NCBI RefSeq assembly: GCF_018129385.1
Contig: NZ_JAFCLN010000003.1
Span: forward strand, 186,001-250,000
DNA: 64,000 bases
Direction: 5' to 3'
Source of the DNA: Bradyrhizobium lablabi
GTDB taxonomy: Bacteria; Pseudomonadota; Alphaproteobacteria; Rhizobiales; Xanthobacteraceae
Shown: piece by piece, positions 33,956-42,261 of the stretch
Numbering within the stretch: position 1 is the first letter of the stretch
How the letters are laid out: each line of letters starts with the position of its first letter
Notes under the pieces: model-generated
Told to the model about the DNA's origin: nothing
Seen by the model: the letters and a program-made list of their open reading frames with translations, nothing else
The model's database searches: none
Made by a program: the position numbers and the translations under genes

Positions 33956-34186
33956 CTAACGCGATGCCTGGGGCAGATCGGCCATTGCGGACCAGCGGTC
34001 GTCAAAATTCGCAGCCGGGGCCTGACCCGGATCAACCGTGGGCCCCTTTGACAGGGCCGAGCCGAAAAGGCCTTCGGCCCAAGGCGATTGCGACCAAGGC
34101 GAGTTCGACCGCATGGTGAACGCGGTTGCGGCGACAGCGACCAGAGCGACAGCCACGAACCCGGTAATCGTTCGATGCTTCGTCAT
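33956..34186 (-). CDS. Small exported or membrane-anchored protein
   Basis: 76 aa with a clear signal/anchor helix (TITGFVAVALVAVAATAFTM) and a polar mature part with several Trp and Pro residues. AGGAGGTTCTG stands before the ATG, a strong ribosome site. No family recognised. Confidence 0.65.
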   Translation of the reverse strand: MTKHRTITGFVAVALVAVAATAFTMRSNSPWSQSPWAEGLFGSALSKGPTVDPGQAPAANFDDRWSAMADLPQASR

Positions 34187-34292
34187 CAGAACCTCCTGGT
34201 CCCCAAGAGCCTCCCTTAGTGTGAGTCATGAGAATTTCGGGAAGGTTCGCGGGGTGAGGCCATCGCTCCCGGATATGTGACTGGCCGCGATT

Positions 34293-34889
34293 TCACGCGA
34301 CCGGCCAGGCCGCCATGGCGGCTGCGGCAACGCCTTTCAACTCCGCCGACGTGGCGCCGTCCTGCGCCTGAGTGGCCATTCCCTCGAGGACGCCGAAATA
34401 CAGCCGGCTCAGGCCTTCGGTATCCGTCGAGTCTGGCAGTTCCCCTTTGGCCACCGCGGCCCGCAACCGCGCACGCAGCTTGCCGAGCAATTCGAGCCGG
34501 ACCTTTCGCGCAACACGGGCGACCGCCGCCGGCCATTCGTCGCCGACGGCCCCCAGCAGCACCATGCAACCCGCCGGTGTCGCCCGGGATTTCGGCAGGA
34601 ATCCGGCCCCTGCAAGCAGCATGTTCTCGACGCCGGCCCGGGCGGTCGCTCCTTCCGCAAGCCTGTCCCAGACCCGGGGGCCCTGAGTCCGGACGTAATG
34701 CTCGATCGCTTCGAGATAGAGCGCTTCCTTGCTGCCGAAGGCCGCATAGAGGCTCGGCGAGCCGATGCCCATGGCCTCGCACAGGTCGTGCATCGAGGCC
34801 GTCGCAAAACCCTTGCGCCAAAACAACAGCATGGCTGCCTCAAGCGCCGCGTCGCGATCGAATTCCCTTGGCCGGCCGATAATCGCCAT
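34293..34889 (-). CDS. TetR/AcrR family transcriptional regulator
   Basis: 198 aa from the ATG at 34887-34889. TetR HTH at about residues 10-55: DAALEAAMLLFWRKGFATAS, MHDLCEAMGIGSPSLYAAFG, SKEALYLEAI. The C-terminal ligand domain has the GCMVLLGA motif of the AcrR-like subgroup that controls oxidoreductases. It diverges from a short-chain dehydrogenase gene; two near-identical 16-base palindromic sites lie in the shared promoter, so it most likely represses both genes until an unknown compound binds. Confidence 0.92.
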   Translation of the reverse strand: MAIIGRPREFDRDAALEAAMLLFWRKGFATASMHDLCEAMGIGSPSLYAAFGSKEALYLEAIEHYVRTQGPRVWDRLAEGATARAGVENMLLAGAGFLPKSRATPAGCMVLLGAVGDEWPAAVARVARKVRLELLGKLRARLRAAVAKGELPDSTDTEGLSRLYFGVLEGMATQAQDGATSAELKGVAAAAMAAWPVA

Positions 34890-34901
34890 CTCCGCACTTT
34901 C

Positions 34902-34917
34902 TGTAACGATCAACACA
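34902..34917 (-). promoter_or_regulatory. Operator copy 1 of the TetR/SDR divergent promoter
   Basis: TGTAACGATCAACACA; its reverse complement matches the second site (34958-34973) in 15 of 16 positions. It is itself an imperfect palindrome (TGTNNCGATCGNNACA with one change). It overlaps the expected -10 of the regulator gene (TTGATC/TATGTG spacing 17), which suits autorepression. Confidence 0.7.
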
Positions 34918-34957
34918 TAAGGCCCTTGACGTTCCCGATCAAGGCCCCAGATGCTTC

Positions 34958-34973
34958 TGTGTCGATCGTTACA
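34958..34973 (+). promoter_or_regulatory. Operator copy 2 of the TetR/SDR divergent promoter
   Basis: TGTGTCGATCGTTACA, 14 bases before the dehydrogenase ATG, adjoining the AAAAAGGAG ribosome site. TTGACG at 34926-34931 could be the -35 of the dehydrogenase promoter, putting this site at or just after the transcription start, where a bound repressor would block initiation. Confidence 0.7.
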
Positions 34974-34987
34974 AAAAGGAGATTGCG

Positions 34988-35725
34988 ATGACGCTGACGG
35001 GAAAACGGGCTCTGGTGACCGGAGCAAGCAAGGGCATCGGCGCGGCGATTGCCAAGGCGCTCGCCGCCGAAGGCGCTGACGTGGCGATCACCTACGAGAA
35101 ATCCGCGCAGAGCGCCGCGGAAGTCGTCAGCGCGATCAAGGCGAAGGGACGCAGAGCCGTGGCGATCCAGGCCGACAGCGCCGACGTCGCCGCCGTTCAG
35201 GCCTCGATCGACAAGACGGTCGCTGAACTCGGCGGGCTCGACATCCTCGTCAACAATGCAGGGATTCTTCGCGTGGGCGAGCTCAAGGACATTTCGGTTG
35301 CCGACATCGACGCGCTGCTGAACGTCAATGTCCGTGCGCCGATGATTGCAAGCAAAGCCGCCCTGCCCCACCTTGCCGAGGGCGGCCGCATCATCACCAT
35401 CGGAAGCTGCTTCGCAGACCGCGTGCCTGCGCCGATCGTCGGCGTGTATGCGGCAACGAAGCTGGCGCTGTCCGCGTTCACGAAGGCGTTGGCGCGGGAG
35501 CTCGGCCCAAAGGATGTCACAGTCAACCTCCTCCAGCCGGGCTCGATCGACACTGACATGAACCCGGCGAACGGCCCGTTCGCGGAGAGGCTCCTGCCGT
35601 TCATGGCGTTAGGCCGGTACGGCGCGACGGACGACATCGCCAATGCGGTGGCGTTCCTGGCGAGCGCCAAGGCCCAGTACATCACGGGCTCGACGATGAC
35701 CGTCGACGGTGGCGCGAACGCCTAG
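34988..35725 (+). CDS. Short-chain dehydrogenase/reductase
   Basis: 245 aa classical SDR: NAD(P) loop VTGASKGIGAAIAKAL (about residues 10-25), NNAG (about 89-92), catalytic Ser in TIGSCF (about 140), YAATK (about 153-157) and the tail ITGSTMTVDGG. Close in form to 3-oxoacyl-ACP reductase-like enzymes of detoxification regulons. It is read away from the TetR gene and most likely under its control. The substrate is unknown. Confidence 0.93.
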   Translation: MTLTGKRALVTGASKGIGAAIAKALAAEGADVAITYEKSAQSAAEVVSAIKAKGRRAVAIQADSADVAAVQASIDKTVAELGGLDILVNNAGILRVGELKDISVADIDALLNVNVRAPMIASKAALPHLAEGGRIITIGSCFADRVPAPIVGVYAATKLALSAFTKALARELGPKDVTVNLLQPGSIDTDMNPANGPFAERLLPFMALGRYGATDDIANAVAFLASAKAQYITGSTMTVDGGANA

Positions 35726-35748
35726 AGCCTGGTCCGGAAGGAGACACC

Positions 35749-35856
35749 GATGTTGAAGCGCATCGGGCGGCATCGCTTTACGAAAAGCTTGGCTTCTCGA
35801 TGCGGCAAACGATCCATCTTGTTGGTCTGAGGAGACCGCGCACCATCCCTTCCTAG
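35749..35856 (+). pseudogene. Relic of a GNAT acetyltransferase C-terminus
   Basis: Directly after the SDR stop, a frame without a start codon reads DVEAHRAASLYEKLGFSMRQ, then TIHLVGLRRPRTIPS and TAG. AASLYEKLGF is the characteristic last helix and strand of GNAT enzymes (xAxxLYEKLGF). The rest of the domain is absent, so this is a remnant left by a deletion or by insertion of the neighbouring genes. Confidence 0.5.
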
Positions 35857-35904
35857 CGACGAGATTGGGGGTGAAGCACCACGAAATTCAGACGGAGAAA
35901 GACA

Positions 35905-36339
35905 ATGGAAGCCGGCATCACAACCAAATTCGAGCAGACTGATTTCGCCGGGATCAACGCCAGGATCATCAATGCGGATACAAGCCTGTTCACGATCCTG
36001 GACATGACGATCAAGCCGGGCTTCGGTGCACCGGCGCATATTTCGGCATCCGAGGACAAGCTGTTTGTCGTTCTGGAGGGGACGCTGAAATACCTGATCG
36101 GTGACAGGACGGAAGTCGCCGGCCCCGGAGCACGTGTGCAGGTCCCAAAAGGGATCGTGCATGGCTTTACCAATGTCGGCACCGGCGATGCCCGTCATAT
36201 TCTCGTCTCGACGCCGCGACGGCACGAGGAATTTTTCCGCGATCTCCACAACATCCCCGAGCCGCGGGAACAGCATATGCATCTTCTGCCTGGAATCGCT
36301 GAACGGCACGATCAGACGATCGTTGGGCCTCTGCCATAA
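35905..36339 (+). CDS. Cupin-domain protein
   Basis: 144 aa single cupin fold. Second motif GARVQVPKGIVHGFTN is clear; the first motif PAHISASEDKLFVVLEGTLK lacks the usual HxH pair (only one His), so metal binding may be weak or lost. GGAGAAAGACA precedes the ATG. It follows the SDR and the GNAT relic in the same direction and may belong to the TetR-controlled unit. Confidence 0.88.
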   Translation: MEAGITTKFEQTDFAGINARIINADTSLFTILDMTIKPGFGAPAHISASEDKLFVVLEGTLKYLIGDRTEVAGPGARVQVPKGIVHGFTNVGTGDARHILVSTPRRHEEFFRDLHNIPEPREQHMHLLPGIAERHDQTIVGPLP

Positions 36340-36384
36340 TATTCCGTCGCTGACGCAATTGTGGAGAGAGGCCGCGACGACTAG

Positions 36385-36639
36385 TCAGTCGCGGGTCATC
36401 GAGATCAGCTTGAAATCCTTGTCGAGCTTGATGTCGTATTGCCCGTCCTTGCACCTGGCATCATCGACTTCAAAGTACCCGCTGGCCTCGCTCTCTTTTT
36501 CCATCTTGCCGCCCGTGCAGCCGAGGACTTCCAGGGCAGCCTTGATCTTCTCGGCCTCTGCCGGCGTCACGGGCGTGTCAGCAAACGCGGAGGTGCTGCT
36601 CACAAGTGCAGCAGCGAACACCATGAGGGAGGGCTTCAT
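36385..36639 (-). CDS. PepSY-like small exported protein
   Basis: 84 aa from the ATG at 36637-36639 (CTGGAGAATGCACAG before it). Signal peptide (MKPSLMVFAAALVSSTSAFA) then a PepSY-like module: TPAEAEKIKAALEVLGCTGG and the terminal KDGQYDIKLDKDFKLISMTR. Two cysteines may form a disulphide. Such small periplasmic proteins inhibit peptidases or modulate sensors; here the role is unknown. Confidence 0.75.
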   Translation of the reverse strand: MKPSLMVFAAALVSSTSAFADTPVTPAEAEKIKAALEVLGCTGGKMEKESEASGYFEVDDARCKDGQYDIKLDKDFKLISMTRD

Positions 36640-36728
36640 CTGTGCATTCTCCAGTTGAGCAAGCAAAACCAGCTCAAGCCCAGTCTGTTCCTGCCACCCG
36701 GATCGTCAGAAGCCCCAACCGCCAAGCC

Positions 36729-37547
36729 TCAATTGCGCAGGCCGAACATCGGCAGGAACGGCAGCGCCTGGGCATCCTGCACGGACGTGCCCTGTGCCCG
36801 GGCATCCTGTACGGACGGACGCTCTGCCTGCACGGGCGGGCGCTCTGCGTGTGCCCTTTGCGCGCGCCGGACCTGCCTTCGGAGATTTTGCGTGCGCATC
36901 TCTGCCCGCGCGTTGTGCACGGATCGAGCATGCCGGCGCTTTTGCACGAACCGATTTGATCCTCGAGCGCTCTCGGCCTCCTGTGCCGGAGCATTTTGTG
37001 GCGAAACATCTTGTGCCGGAACGCTTTGCGCCGGAGCGTTCTGTGCGGCCTGTGCCGGGGCATCCTGAACGGGCTGCACGGGCTCGGCACGTGCCTGCGC
37101 CTCTTGCTCCGCCGCCCAGGCCTGGAATTGCCTGAACAGGGCTTCAGATAGCGGCTCAGTGTTTTCCGTGCGATCCTTGCCGACCGGTTCTGATGCGGCA
37201 ACTTCCTCGCGGGCCGGCGCGTCCTTTGTGGCCGGCGGCAAGGACTGCGCATCGGCGGTGGACGAAATCGGCGCCGGCGCATCGGCGGCAGATTGAATCG
37301 CCGGCGTCGGCGGCGGCGCGGAATCGCCGACCAGCGAAGCCGTCCCCCACGCAACGAGCGCCACCGGATCTCCCACTGCCAGAAACGCGATCGCGGCCGC
37401 CGCGACGGTTGCAATCAAGATACCCGCCTTGAAGGTCCGCGATGCGGGAACTGCCCCGTCGAATACATTGCCGATACCCTGCTCAGGCTGAACAGCGAGA
37501 AACTGAGGTAACGGATGGGCCGGATCAAAACCGTCTTTCGTCGGCAT
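36729..37547 (-). CDS. Membrane protein with Ala/Pro/Gln repeat region
   Basis: 272 aa from the ATG at 37545-37547. About 45 polar residues, one membrane helix (about residues 44-62, AGILIATVAAAAIAFLAVGD), then a long Ala/Pro/Gln-rich region with repeats (QDAPAQAAQNAPAQSVPAQD) and an Arg-rich stretch (about 205-245), then repeats VQAERPSVQDARAQ. It resembles the two other low-complexity bitopic proteins at 30.5 and 33.2 kb. No function known. Confidence 0.6.
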   Translation of the reverse strand: MPTKDGFDPAHPLPQFLAVQPEQGIGNVFDGAVPASRTFKAGILIATVAAAAIAFLAVGDPVALVAWGTASLVGDSAPPPTPAIQSAADAPAPISSTADAQSLPPATKDAPAREEVAASEPVGKDRTENTEPLSEALFRQFQAWAAEQEAQARAEPVQPVQDAPAQAAQNAPAQSVPAQDVSPQNAPAQEAESARGSNRFVQKRRHARSVHNARAEMRTQNLRRQVRRAQRAHAERPPVQAERPSVQDARAQGTSVQDAQALPFLPMFGLRN

Positions 37548-37906
37548 TGGGTGATGCTCCTCAATGGCTTCGGCGACCGTTACCCGGCTATCGAGGTGCA
37601 AAAGCGGAGGAATCTTGGTTTCACTTGGGCCCGGGAACCGCGCTGCGGCCTGTCGAGATCAACGCTGATGGCAATTCGGGCGGCGGCGTAAGGCGGCGTG
37701 CAGTCAGGCGAGGCCGATGGTTGACGCGAACCGGGCTTTTCGGCCGCGCGAAGAACAGCCGATCAGGTCCCACCAGCTCCGGTTGATGGATGATCTGATA
37801 GGTCAATTGAACTGCCACGATGCGCATATTCCGACAAAGCCGAGAAAGGAATATAGTGCAATCCATTTAGACCATCACTTTTCATTCTCGGACGAGGGAG
37901 GAATCC
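37548..37906. other. 358-base intergenic region, divergent promoters expected
   Basis: No gene is supported; an 81-codon minus-strand frame lacks a ribosome site and protein-like composition. The region should hold promoters for the membrane protein on the left and the TPR protein on the right (TATAGT at about 37852 and GAGGGAGGAATCC before its ATG). Confidence 0.45.
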
Positions 37907-39493
37907 ATGCGGAAGTCCCTGTTCCCGGTCACCGTCGCAGCTCTCACCCTATCATCCTCAGCGCCGCTGCTCGCGCAAAGCGACGTGGATCAACAACTCG
38001 GCAGCGTTCACTTCAAGACCTCCTGCAACGAAGTGGCCCAGCGCCGCTTCGATCGCGGGATGCGCTATCAGCACTCGTTCTGGTACCTCAACGCCAAGGA
38101 GGTCTTCGAGGAGGCCATCAAGGCCGATCCGACATGCGCGATGGCATATTGGGGCATCGCGCTCACGCTGATGGACAACCCTCACGGCGCAATCCCGCGG
38201 CCGAACCTTGCGCCGGGTCTCGCCGCGATCACCAAAGCCAAGGAAATCGGAGCCGCGACCGAGCGCGAACGCGACTACATCGACGCCTTGATGGTGATGT
38301 ACACGGACTACGACAAGATTCCTCACGTCCAGCGCATGCGCGCGTGGCGCGACGCCCAGGCTAAGGTCGCAGCGAAGTATAAGGACGACGACGAAGCCCA
38401 GATCGCCTATGCCATCACGCTCAATACGTCGGCGGACCCGAACGACAAGACCTACACACAGCAAACCAGGGGCGCCGCAATCCTGGAGCCCATCTCCGTG
38501 CGGCTGCCGCAGCATCCGGGCGTGACGCATTACCTGATCCATCTTTACGATTATCCGGCGACCGCGCATAAAGGCCTCGACGCCGCCAATCGCTACGCCA
38601 AGATCGCGCCGGCTGCGCCGCACGCCCAGCACATGCCGTCGCACATCTACACCCGCGTCGGCTATTGGAAGGAATCAATCGCTTCCAACACAGCTTCCGT
38701 AAAGGCAGCGCGCGCCGAAAAATCGGTCGGCAATTATCTGCATGCGCAGGATTACATGGTCTATGCCCACCTCCAGCTTGGTCAGGACCAGCAGGCGCGC
38801 GCCGTCATCGACGACATGATGAAGGAAACCGACTTCAAGGCGACCGTCTTCGCGGCCGATTACGCGCTGGCAGCTTCGCCGGCCCGTTATGCTATCGACC
38901 GGGCGGACTGGGAAAGCGCTTCGCAACTATCCGTCAGGCCAAGTGGTTTGAACTACGCGATGGCGATAACGCACTTCGCGCGCGCGCTCGGCGCGGCGCA
39001 TTCCGGCAAGCCGGAGGCCGCCAAAGCCGACGTCCAGAAGCTCGCCGAATTGAGCGACAAGCTGCGCGACAGCAAGGATGCCTATTGGTCGGAGATCGTC
39101 GACATCCAGCGTCAAATCGCCGTTGCCTGGGTGCTTCACGCGGAGGGCAAGTACGATGAAGCGCTGAAGGCCATGAGCGCCGCTGCGGATGCCGAGGACA
39201 GGACGGAGAAGCATGCGGTCACGCCGGGTCCTCTGGCGCCGGCGCGCGAGCTCTATGGCTTCATGCTGCTCGATCGCGGCCAGGGCAAGGAGGCCCTTGC
39301 GGCGTTCGAGGCCACCAAGGCCAAGGAGCCGAACCGCTTCCAGGGTTATGCGGGCGCCGCCAGGGCAGCCGACGCGCTCGGTGACAAGGAGACGGTAAGG
39401 CAGAACTATCAGCAACTCGTCGCCTTGACGGCGAATGCTGATACCGAGCGGCCGGAGATTGCGACGGCGAAAAAATATCTCGCCAGCAACTAG
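37907..39493 (+). CDS. Exported tetratricopeptide-repeat protein
   Basis: 528 aa with a signal peptide (RKSLFPVTVAALTLSSSAPL, cleavage after LAQ). TPR-like helix pairs are spread through the chain: NAKEVFEEAIKADPTCAMAY at residues ~60-80, TNAEPYAKIAPAAPHAQHMP-like segment with HIYTRVGYWKESIASN (~245-260), YDEALKAMSAAADAEDR (~415) and the final ARELYGFMLLDRGQGKEALA (~445). The repeated HMPSHIYTRVGYW motif is typical of a conserved bacterial family of unknown function. Strong GGAGGAATCC ribosome site. Confidence 0.85.
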   Translation: MRKSLFPVTVAALTLSSSAPLLAQSDVDQQLGSVHFKTSCNEVAQRRFDRGMRYQHSFWYLNAKEVFEEAIKADPTCAMAYWGIALTLMDNPHGAIPRPNLAPGLAAITKAKEIGAATERERDYIDALMVMYTDYDKIPHVQRMRAWRDAQAKVAAKYKDDDEAQIAYAITLNTSADPNDKTYTQQTRGAAILEPISVRLPQHPGVTHYLIHLYDYPATAHKGLDAANRYAKIAPAAPHAQHMPSHIYTRVGYWKESIASNTASVKAARAEKSVGNYLHAQDYMVYAHLQLGQDQQARAVIDDMMKETDFKATVFAADYALAASPARYAIDRADWESASQLSVRPSGLNYAMAITHFARALGAAHSGKPEAAKADVQKLAELSDKLRDSKDAYWSEIVDIQRQIAVAWVLHAEGKYDEALKAMSAAADAEDRTEKHAVTPGPLAPARELYGFMLLDRGQGKEALAAFEATKAKEPNRFQGYAGAARAADALGDKETVRQNYQQLVALTANADTERPEIATAKKYLASN

Positions 39494-39521
39494 TGCTGCC
39501 TCGAGCAACGGCGGTGAAACG

Positions 39522-40082
39522 ATGAGGAGAGCAACTGTTATCGCCGTTGCGGCAATCTCGCTCGGAAGCGTGCTGGCGGCAGCGCTGTTATGGTTCAGCC
39601 TGCCCCGGCGTGCCATTGCAACGGCGGCCGTGCCGGTATGGACCGAAGTGGCCTGGCCCTTCCCTGTCGATCAGTGGGGCAAGGGAAAGGCATTCCGGTG
39701 CAGGGCGTCGGACTGCGGCGCCGAGGTGAACGTTTACCTGCGAGCCAAGATCGGTTTTTGCAATTGCACGACAGGTGTCGCCGATGACGACGATCTGGAC
39801 CGAATGGGAGATCTTGTTCTGTTCGGCACGGCCGCTCCTCGCGGCACCGGTCATCCGATCAGCGTCGCGTGGATGAAGGGGCGCAGCCGCGCCTATGTGC
39901 TCGATGCCGGCAGTCGATCCGGCAAGACAGCGATATCGATCGTTTTCAACGAACGATGCGACATGATCGCAGCGACGGCGGTGCTCGGCCACGACAGGCC
40001 GGAGATTGCCGAACCCGGCGTGATGGAGTTTCTCAACAGCAGCACAGTGATGCGCTGGGCCGAGGTAACGCTGGGACTCTAG
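39522..40082 (+). CDS. Membrane-anchored periplasmic protein, unknown
   Basis: 186 aa from the ATG at 39522; 28 bases after the TPR gene on the same strand, so probably cotranscribed. One N-terminal anchor helix (VIAVAAISLGSVLAAALLWF), then a globular part with four cysteines (FRCRASDCG, FCNC) likely in disulphides, and a conserved-looking tail. No family name recognised. Confidence 0.7.
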   Translation: MRRATVIAVAAISLGSVLAAALLWFSLPRRAIATAAVPVWTEVAWPFPVDQWGKGKAFRCRASDCGAEVNVYLRAKIGFCNCTTGVADDDDLDRMGDLVLFGTAAPRGTGHPISVAWMKGRSRAYVLDAGSRSGKTAISIVFNERCDMIAATAVLGHDRPEIAEPGVMEFLNSSTVMRWAEVTLGL

Positions 40083-40143
40083 GCAAGCGCGCTGGCAACG
40101 TGTCGGCTCGTTCGTCTCATTTGGAATCGAAAGCCCCTTACAG

Positions 40144-40170
40144 CGCGCTATCGCGAATCCGCCTTACGCG
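40144..40170. repeat. Palindromic repeat, GGCGGATTRCGCTA family, half copy
   Basis: GCGCTATCGCGAATCCGCC with TTACGCGC follows the pattern of one arm of the 25-26.5 kb repeats. It stands upstream of the cold-shock gene promoter. Confidence 0.45.
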
Positions 40171-40174
40171 CTCC

Positions 40175-40202
40175 TTGCAAAAGGCCGCAAATGGTATATA
40201 TC
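40175..40202 (+). promoter_or_regulatory. Candidate promoter of the cold-shock gene
   Basis: TTGCAA (40175-40180) and TATATC (40197-40202) with 16 bases between. The predicted mRNA would have a 5' leader of about 125 bases, as is common for cspA genes whose leader changes structure at low temperature. Confidence 0.45.
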
Positions 40203-40332
40203 GTCGTCATTCGATTAGCCGCTGTGCCTTGTTGAATGCGCCCGCGGGCTCCTTTTCCAAAGACATCGACGAAGTTGAAATTGGTTCGCGCGATCACCGC
40301 GCGGAATGCGCTCGCGCGCTTTGGAGAACGGA

Positions 40333-40542
40333 ATGACGACAGGTACTGTGAAGTGGTTCAATGGCCAAAAAGGCTTCGGTTTTATTCAGCCAAGTGACGG
40401 CGGCACCGATGTGTTCGTGCACATCAGCGCAGTCGAGCGGGCCGGTTTGTCCGGATTGGCGGAAGGCCAGAAGGTAACATTCGAAATCAAGACCGACCGG
40501 ATGCGCGGCAAGGTCAGCGCAGAGAATCTTTCGCTGGCCTAA
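40333..40542 (+). CDS. cspA: Cold-shock domain protein (CspA family)
   Basis: 69 aa from the ATG at 40333 (GGAGAACGG before it). The RNA-binding motifs [20 protein letters not shown] and [14 protein letters not shown] are complete. It is an RNA chaperone of the OB fold. A strong terminator follows within 45 bases, so it is monocistronic. Confidence 0.97.
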   Translation: MTTGTVKWFNGQKGFGFIQPSDGGTDVFVHISAVERAGLSGLAEGQKVTFEIKTDRMRGKVSAENLSLA

Positions 40543-40585
40543 GCCGGTTACATCTTTCCACGGATGTACTGGAAAGGTGTTCATG

Positions 40586-40615
40586 CCCGCTCAGCCGAAG
40601 GGTTGAGCGGGTTTT
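40586..40615 (+). terminator. Rho-independent terminator of the cold-shock gene
   Basis: Perfect 8-bp stem CCCGCTCA / TGAGCGGG with loop GCCGAAGGGT followed by TTTT. The convergent permease gene ends 25 bases further on, so it could also act in reverse. Confidence 0.85.
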
Positions 40616-40639
40616 GTCGTTCGGCGTGCCCTGCACGAC

Positions 40640-41140
40640 TCACGGCTTGCCGATCAACATCGCGAGCGCCGCCGCGAGGAATGGAAACGGCAGCGACACA
40701 GCCGCGCGGAACCAGACGAACCTGGCCGGCATGAACGGGATTTCCCAGAGAATCATCCGCTGGAAGGCGAACAGCGCCCAGGCGATGACATAGGCAATCA
40801 CTTGCGGCGGGCCGCCGCCGACCTTCAGCGCGACGGCCGCGATCGAAAAGCCGACCACCGGGCCGCCGGGCGTGAGCCCGCCAGCGATGGTGGCGGTCAG
40901 CACGCCGAACCAGCCGCTGTCCGGGCCGAGCCAGCCGGTGATCACTTCGGGCGGAATGACCGCGGCGATGAAGCCGGAGCCGATCACGCCAAGCGCGATG
41001 CGCGGCACGATGTTGATGAAATCCATGGTGCCTTCGCGCGCCGCTGAAACTGCCACCACGCGGCCGCGCCGCCACACCATGAAGCCGAGCACGGCGACCG
41101 AGCCCCACAGCGTGACGTCGATGATCAGGGCTGCGGTCAT
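40640..41140 (-). CDS. Permease, second half of a split pair
   Basis: 166 aa, four to five membrane helices. The motif AGGLTPGGPVVGFSIAAVAL (about residues 90-109) matches ILPGGPFTAYPVAAAL in the partner upstream, so the two are homologous halves as in the permease/DUF318-like (ArsP_1) families where one long gene normally holds both. The ATG overlaps the TGA of the partner (ATGA), so the two are translated together. The substrate is unknown. Confidence 0.8.
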   Translation of the reverse strand: MTAALIIDVTLWGSVAVLGFMVWRRGRVVAVSAAREGTMDFINIVPRIALGVIGSGFIAAVIPPEVITGWLGPDSGWFGVLTATIAGGLTPGGPVVGFSIAAVALKVGGGPPQVIAYVIAWALFAFQRMILWEIPFMPARFVWFRAAVSLPFPFLAAALAMLIGKP

Positions 41141-41739
41141 TCGTCCCTGCCCTTCTTTGGATACATCCGCACATAGACGATGCGACCGAGCGCGCCGGCA
41201 AGGATCGGGATCGGCACAGAGAGGATGATCCGCCACAGCGTGAAATCGGTGCCCAGGATCGGCAGCTCCCAGGCGATGGCGCGGCCGTAGCCGATCAGCG
41301 TCCAGCTCACCACCATGGCGATGGTCGCGCCGAAATCGGCGCCCACGGTGAGCAGGGCCGCGGCGACCGGATACGCCGTGAACGGCCCGCCCGGCAGGAT
41401 CGCGCCGAAGGCGGTGCCGATCAGCAATCCCTTCAGGCCGGATTCCGGCCCGAGCGCGCGCGAGACTTTTTCATGCGGCAGGATTTCGGCGATGAAGGCG
41501 CCCAGCAGGCAGCCGGCCAGCACACGCGGCAGGATCTCGCCGAACAGCCAGATATCGCTGGAGAGAATTTCCGTGACGCCGGATGTGCCGTCGCGGCGCC
41601 AGACCAGCACGACGCAGACCGCGACCAGGACGCCGATGAAGATCATTGACCAGCCGACCGGCTTGCGCTGCTTGCGCGGCGCTGCCTCCGGCTCGGCCGT
41701 GTCGTCGGGCGGCGGTGGGTTCGCGGTGGGCTCTGACAA
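41137..41739 (-). CDS. Permease, first half of a split pair
   Basis: 200 aa. The frame opens with TTG (no ATG close by; ribosome site weak). A ~25-residue polar start is followed by membrane helices and the motif GAILPGGPFTAYPVAAALL (about residues 105-124), as in the permease family related to ArsP_1. It overlaps the next gene by four bases. Together the two probably form a heterodimeric transporter; the cargo is unknown. Confidence 0.78.
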   Translation of the reverse strand: MSEPTANPPPPDDTAEPEAAPRKQRKPVGWSMIFIGVLVAVCVVLVWRRDGTSGVTEILSSDIWLFGEILPRVLAGCLLGAFIAEILPHEKVSRALGPESGLKGLLIGTAFGAILPGGPFTAYPVAAALLTVGADFGATIAMVVSWTLIGYGRAIAWELPILGTDFTLWRIILSVPIPILAGALGRIVYVRMYPKKGRDE

Positions 41740-41855
41740 TGAGGCGAGTCGGGGTTTGGAAAAGGACTTCCCTGCTTAGTCGCCGCGGCGAGGGGACGCA
41801 AACCGAAGGACGGCCTATCCCATGCGCCGCTCAGGGATGGCCATGCAGGCCGGCT

Positions 41856-42230
41856 TCAGGCGAAGTGCCGCACCAGCGCGAGGCCGGCAAACAGCCCGGC
41901 GATCGACAGCACCACCGAGCCGATCACATAGAGCGCGGCCAGCATCAGCTCGCCGCGCTCATAGAGCAGCGCGGCATCGAGCGAATAGGCCGAGAAGGTG
42001 GTGTAGCCGCCGAGGATGCCCGTCATCAGGAACAGCCGCCATGGCTGGGCGGCTTCACCCTTGAAGGCGAGATAGCCCGCGATCAGGCCCATCACGGTGG
42101 AGCCCGTGATGTTGATGATGAAGGTGCCCCAGGGAAAGCCGGGCGGCATGCAGCGCGCGCAAGTGAGATTGATGAGGTGGCGGAGCGTTGCGCCAAGGCC
42201 GCCGCCGATGAAAACGAGGATGTAGCTCAC
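41856..42230 (-). CDS. crcB: Fluoride efflux channel CrcB/Fluc
   Basis: 124 aa, four helices, standard Fluc length. The start IGGGLGATLRHLINL, the conserved GTFIINITGSTVMGL (about residues 36-50) and GILGGYTTFSAYSLD (about 71-85) with the Phe-box and Na+-site Thr-Thr are diagnostic. It forms a dual-topology dimeric fluoride channel. Start is GTG. No fluoride riboswitch was recognised upstream; a dispersed repeat sits there instead. Confidence 0.95.
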   Translation of the reverse strand: MSYILVFIGGGLGATLRHLINLTCARCMPPGFPWGTFIINITGSTVMGLIAGYLAFKGEAAQPWRLFLMTGILGGYTTFSAYSLDAALLYERGELMLAALYVIGSVVLSIAGLFAGLALVRHFA

Positions 42231-42261
42231 CTGCCCTGCCCTTAGCTCAGGGAGCGACTTT

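Noticed and set aside
37621..37866. 81-codon minus-strand frame in the intergenic region before the TPR gene
   Set aside because: No ribosome site and no protein-like pattern; the space is better read as divergent promoters.
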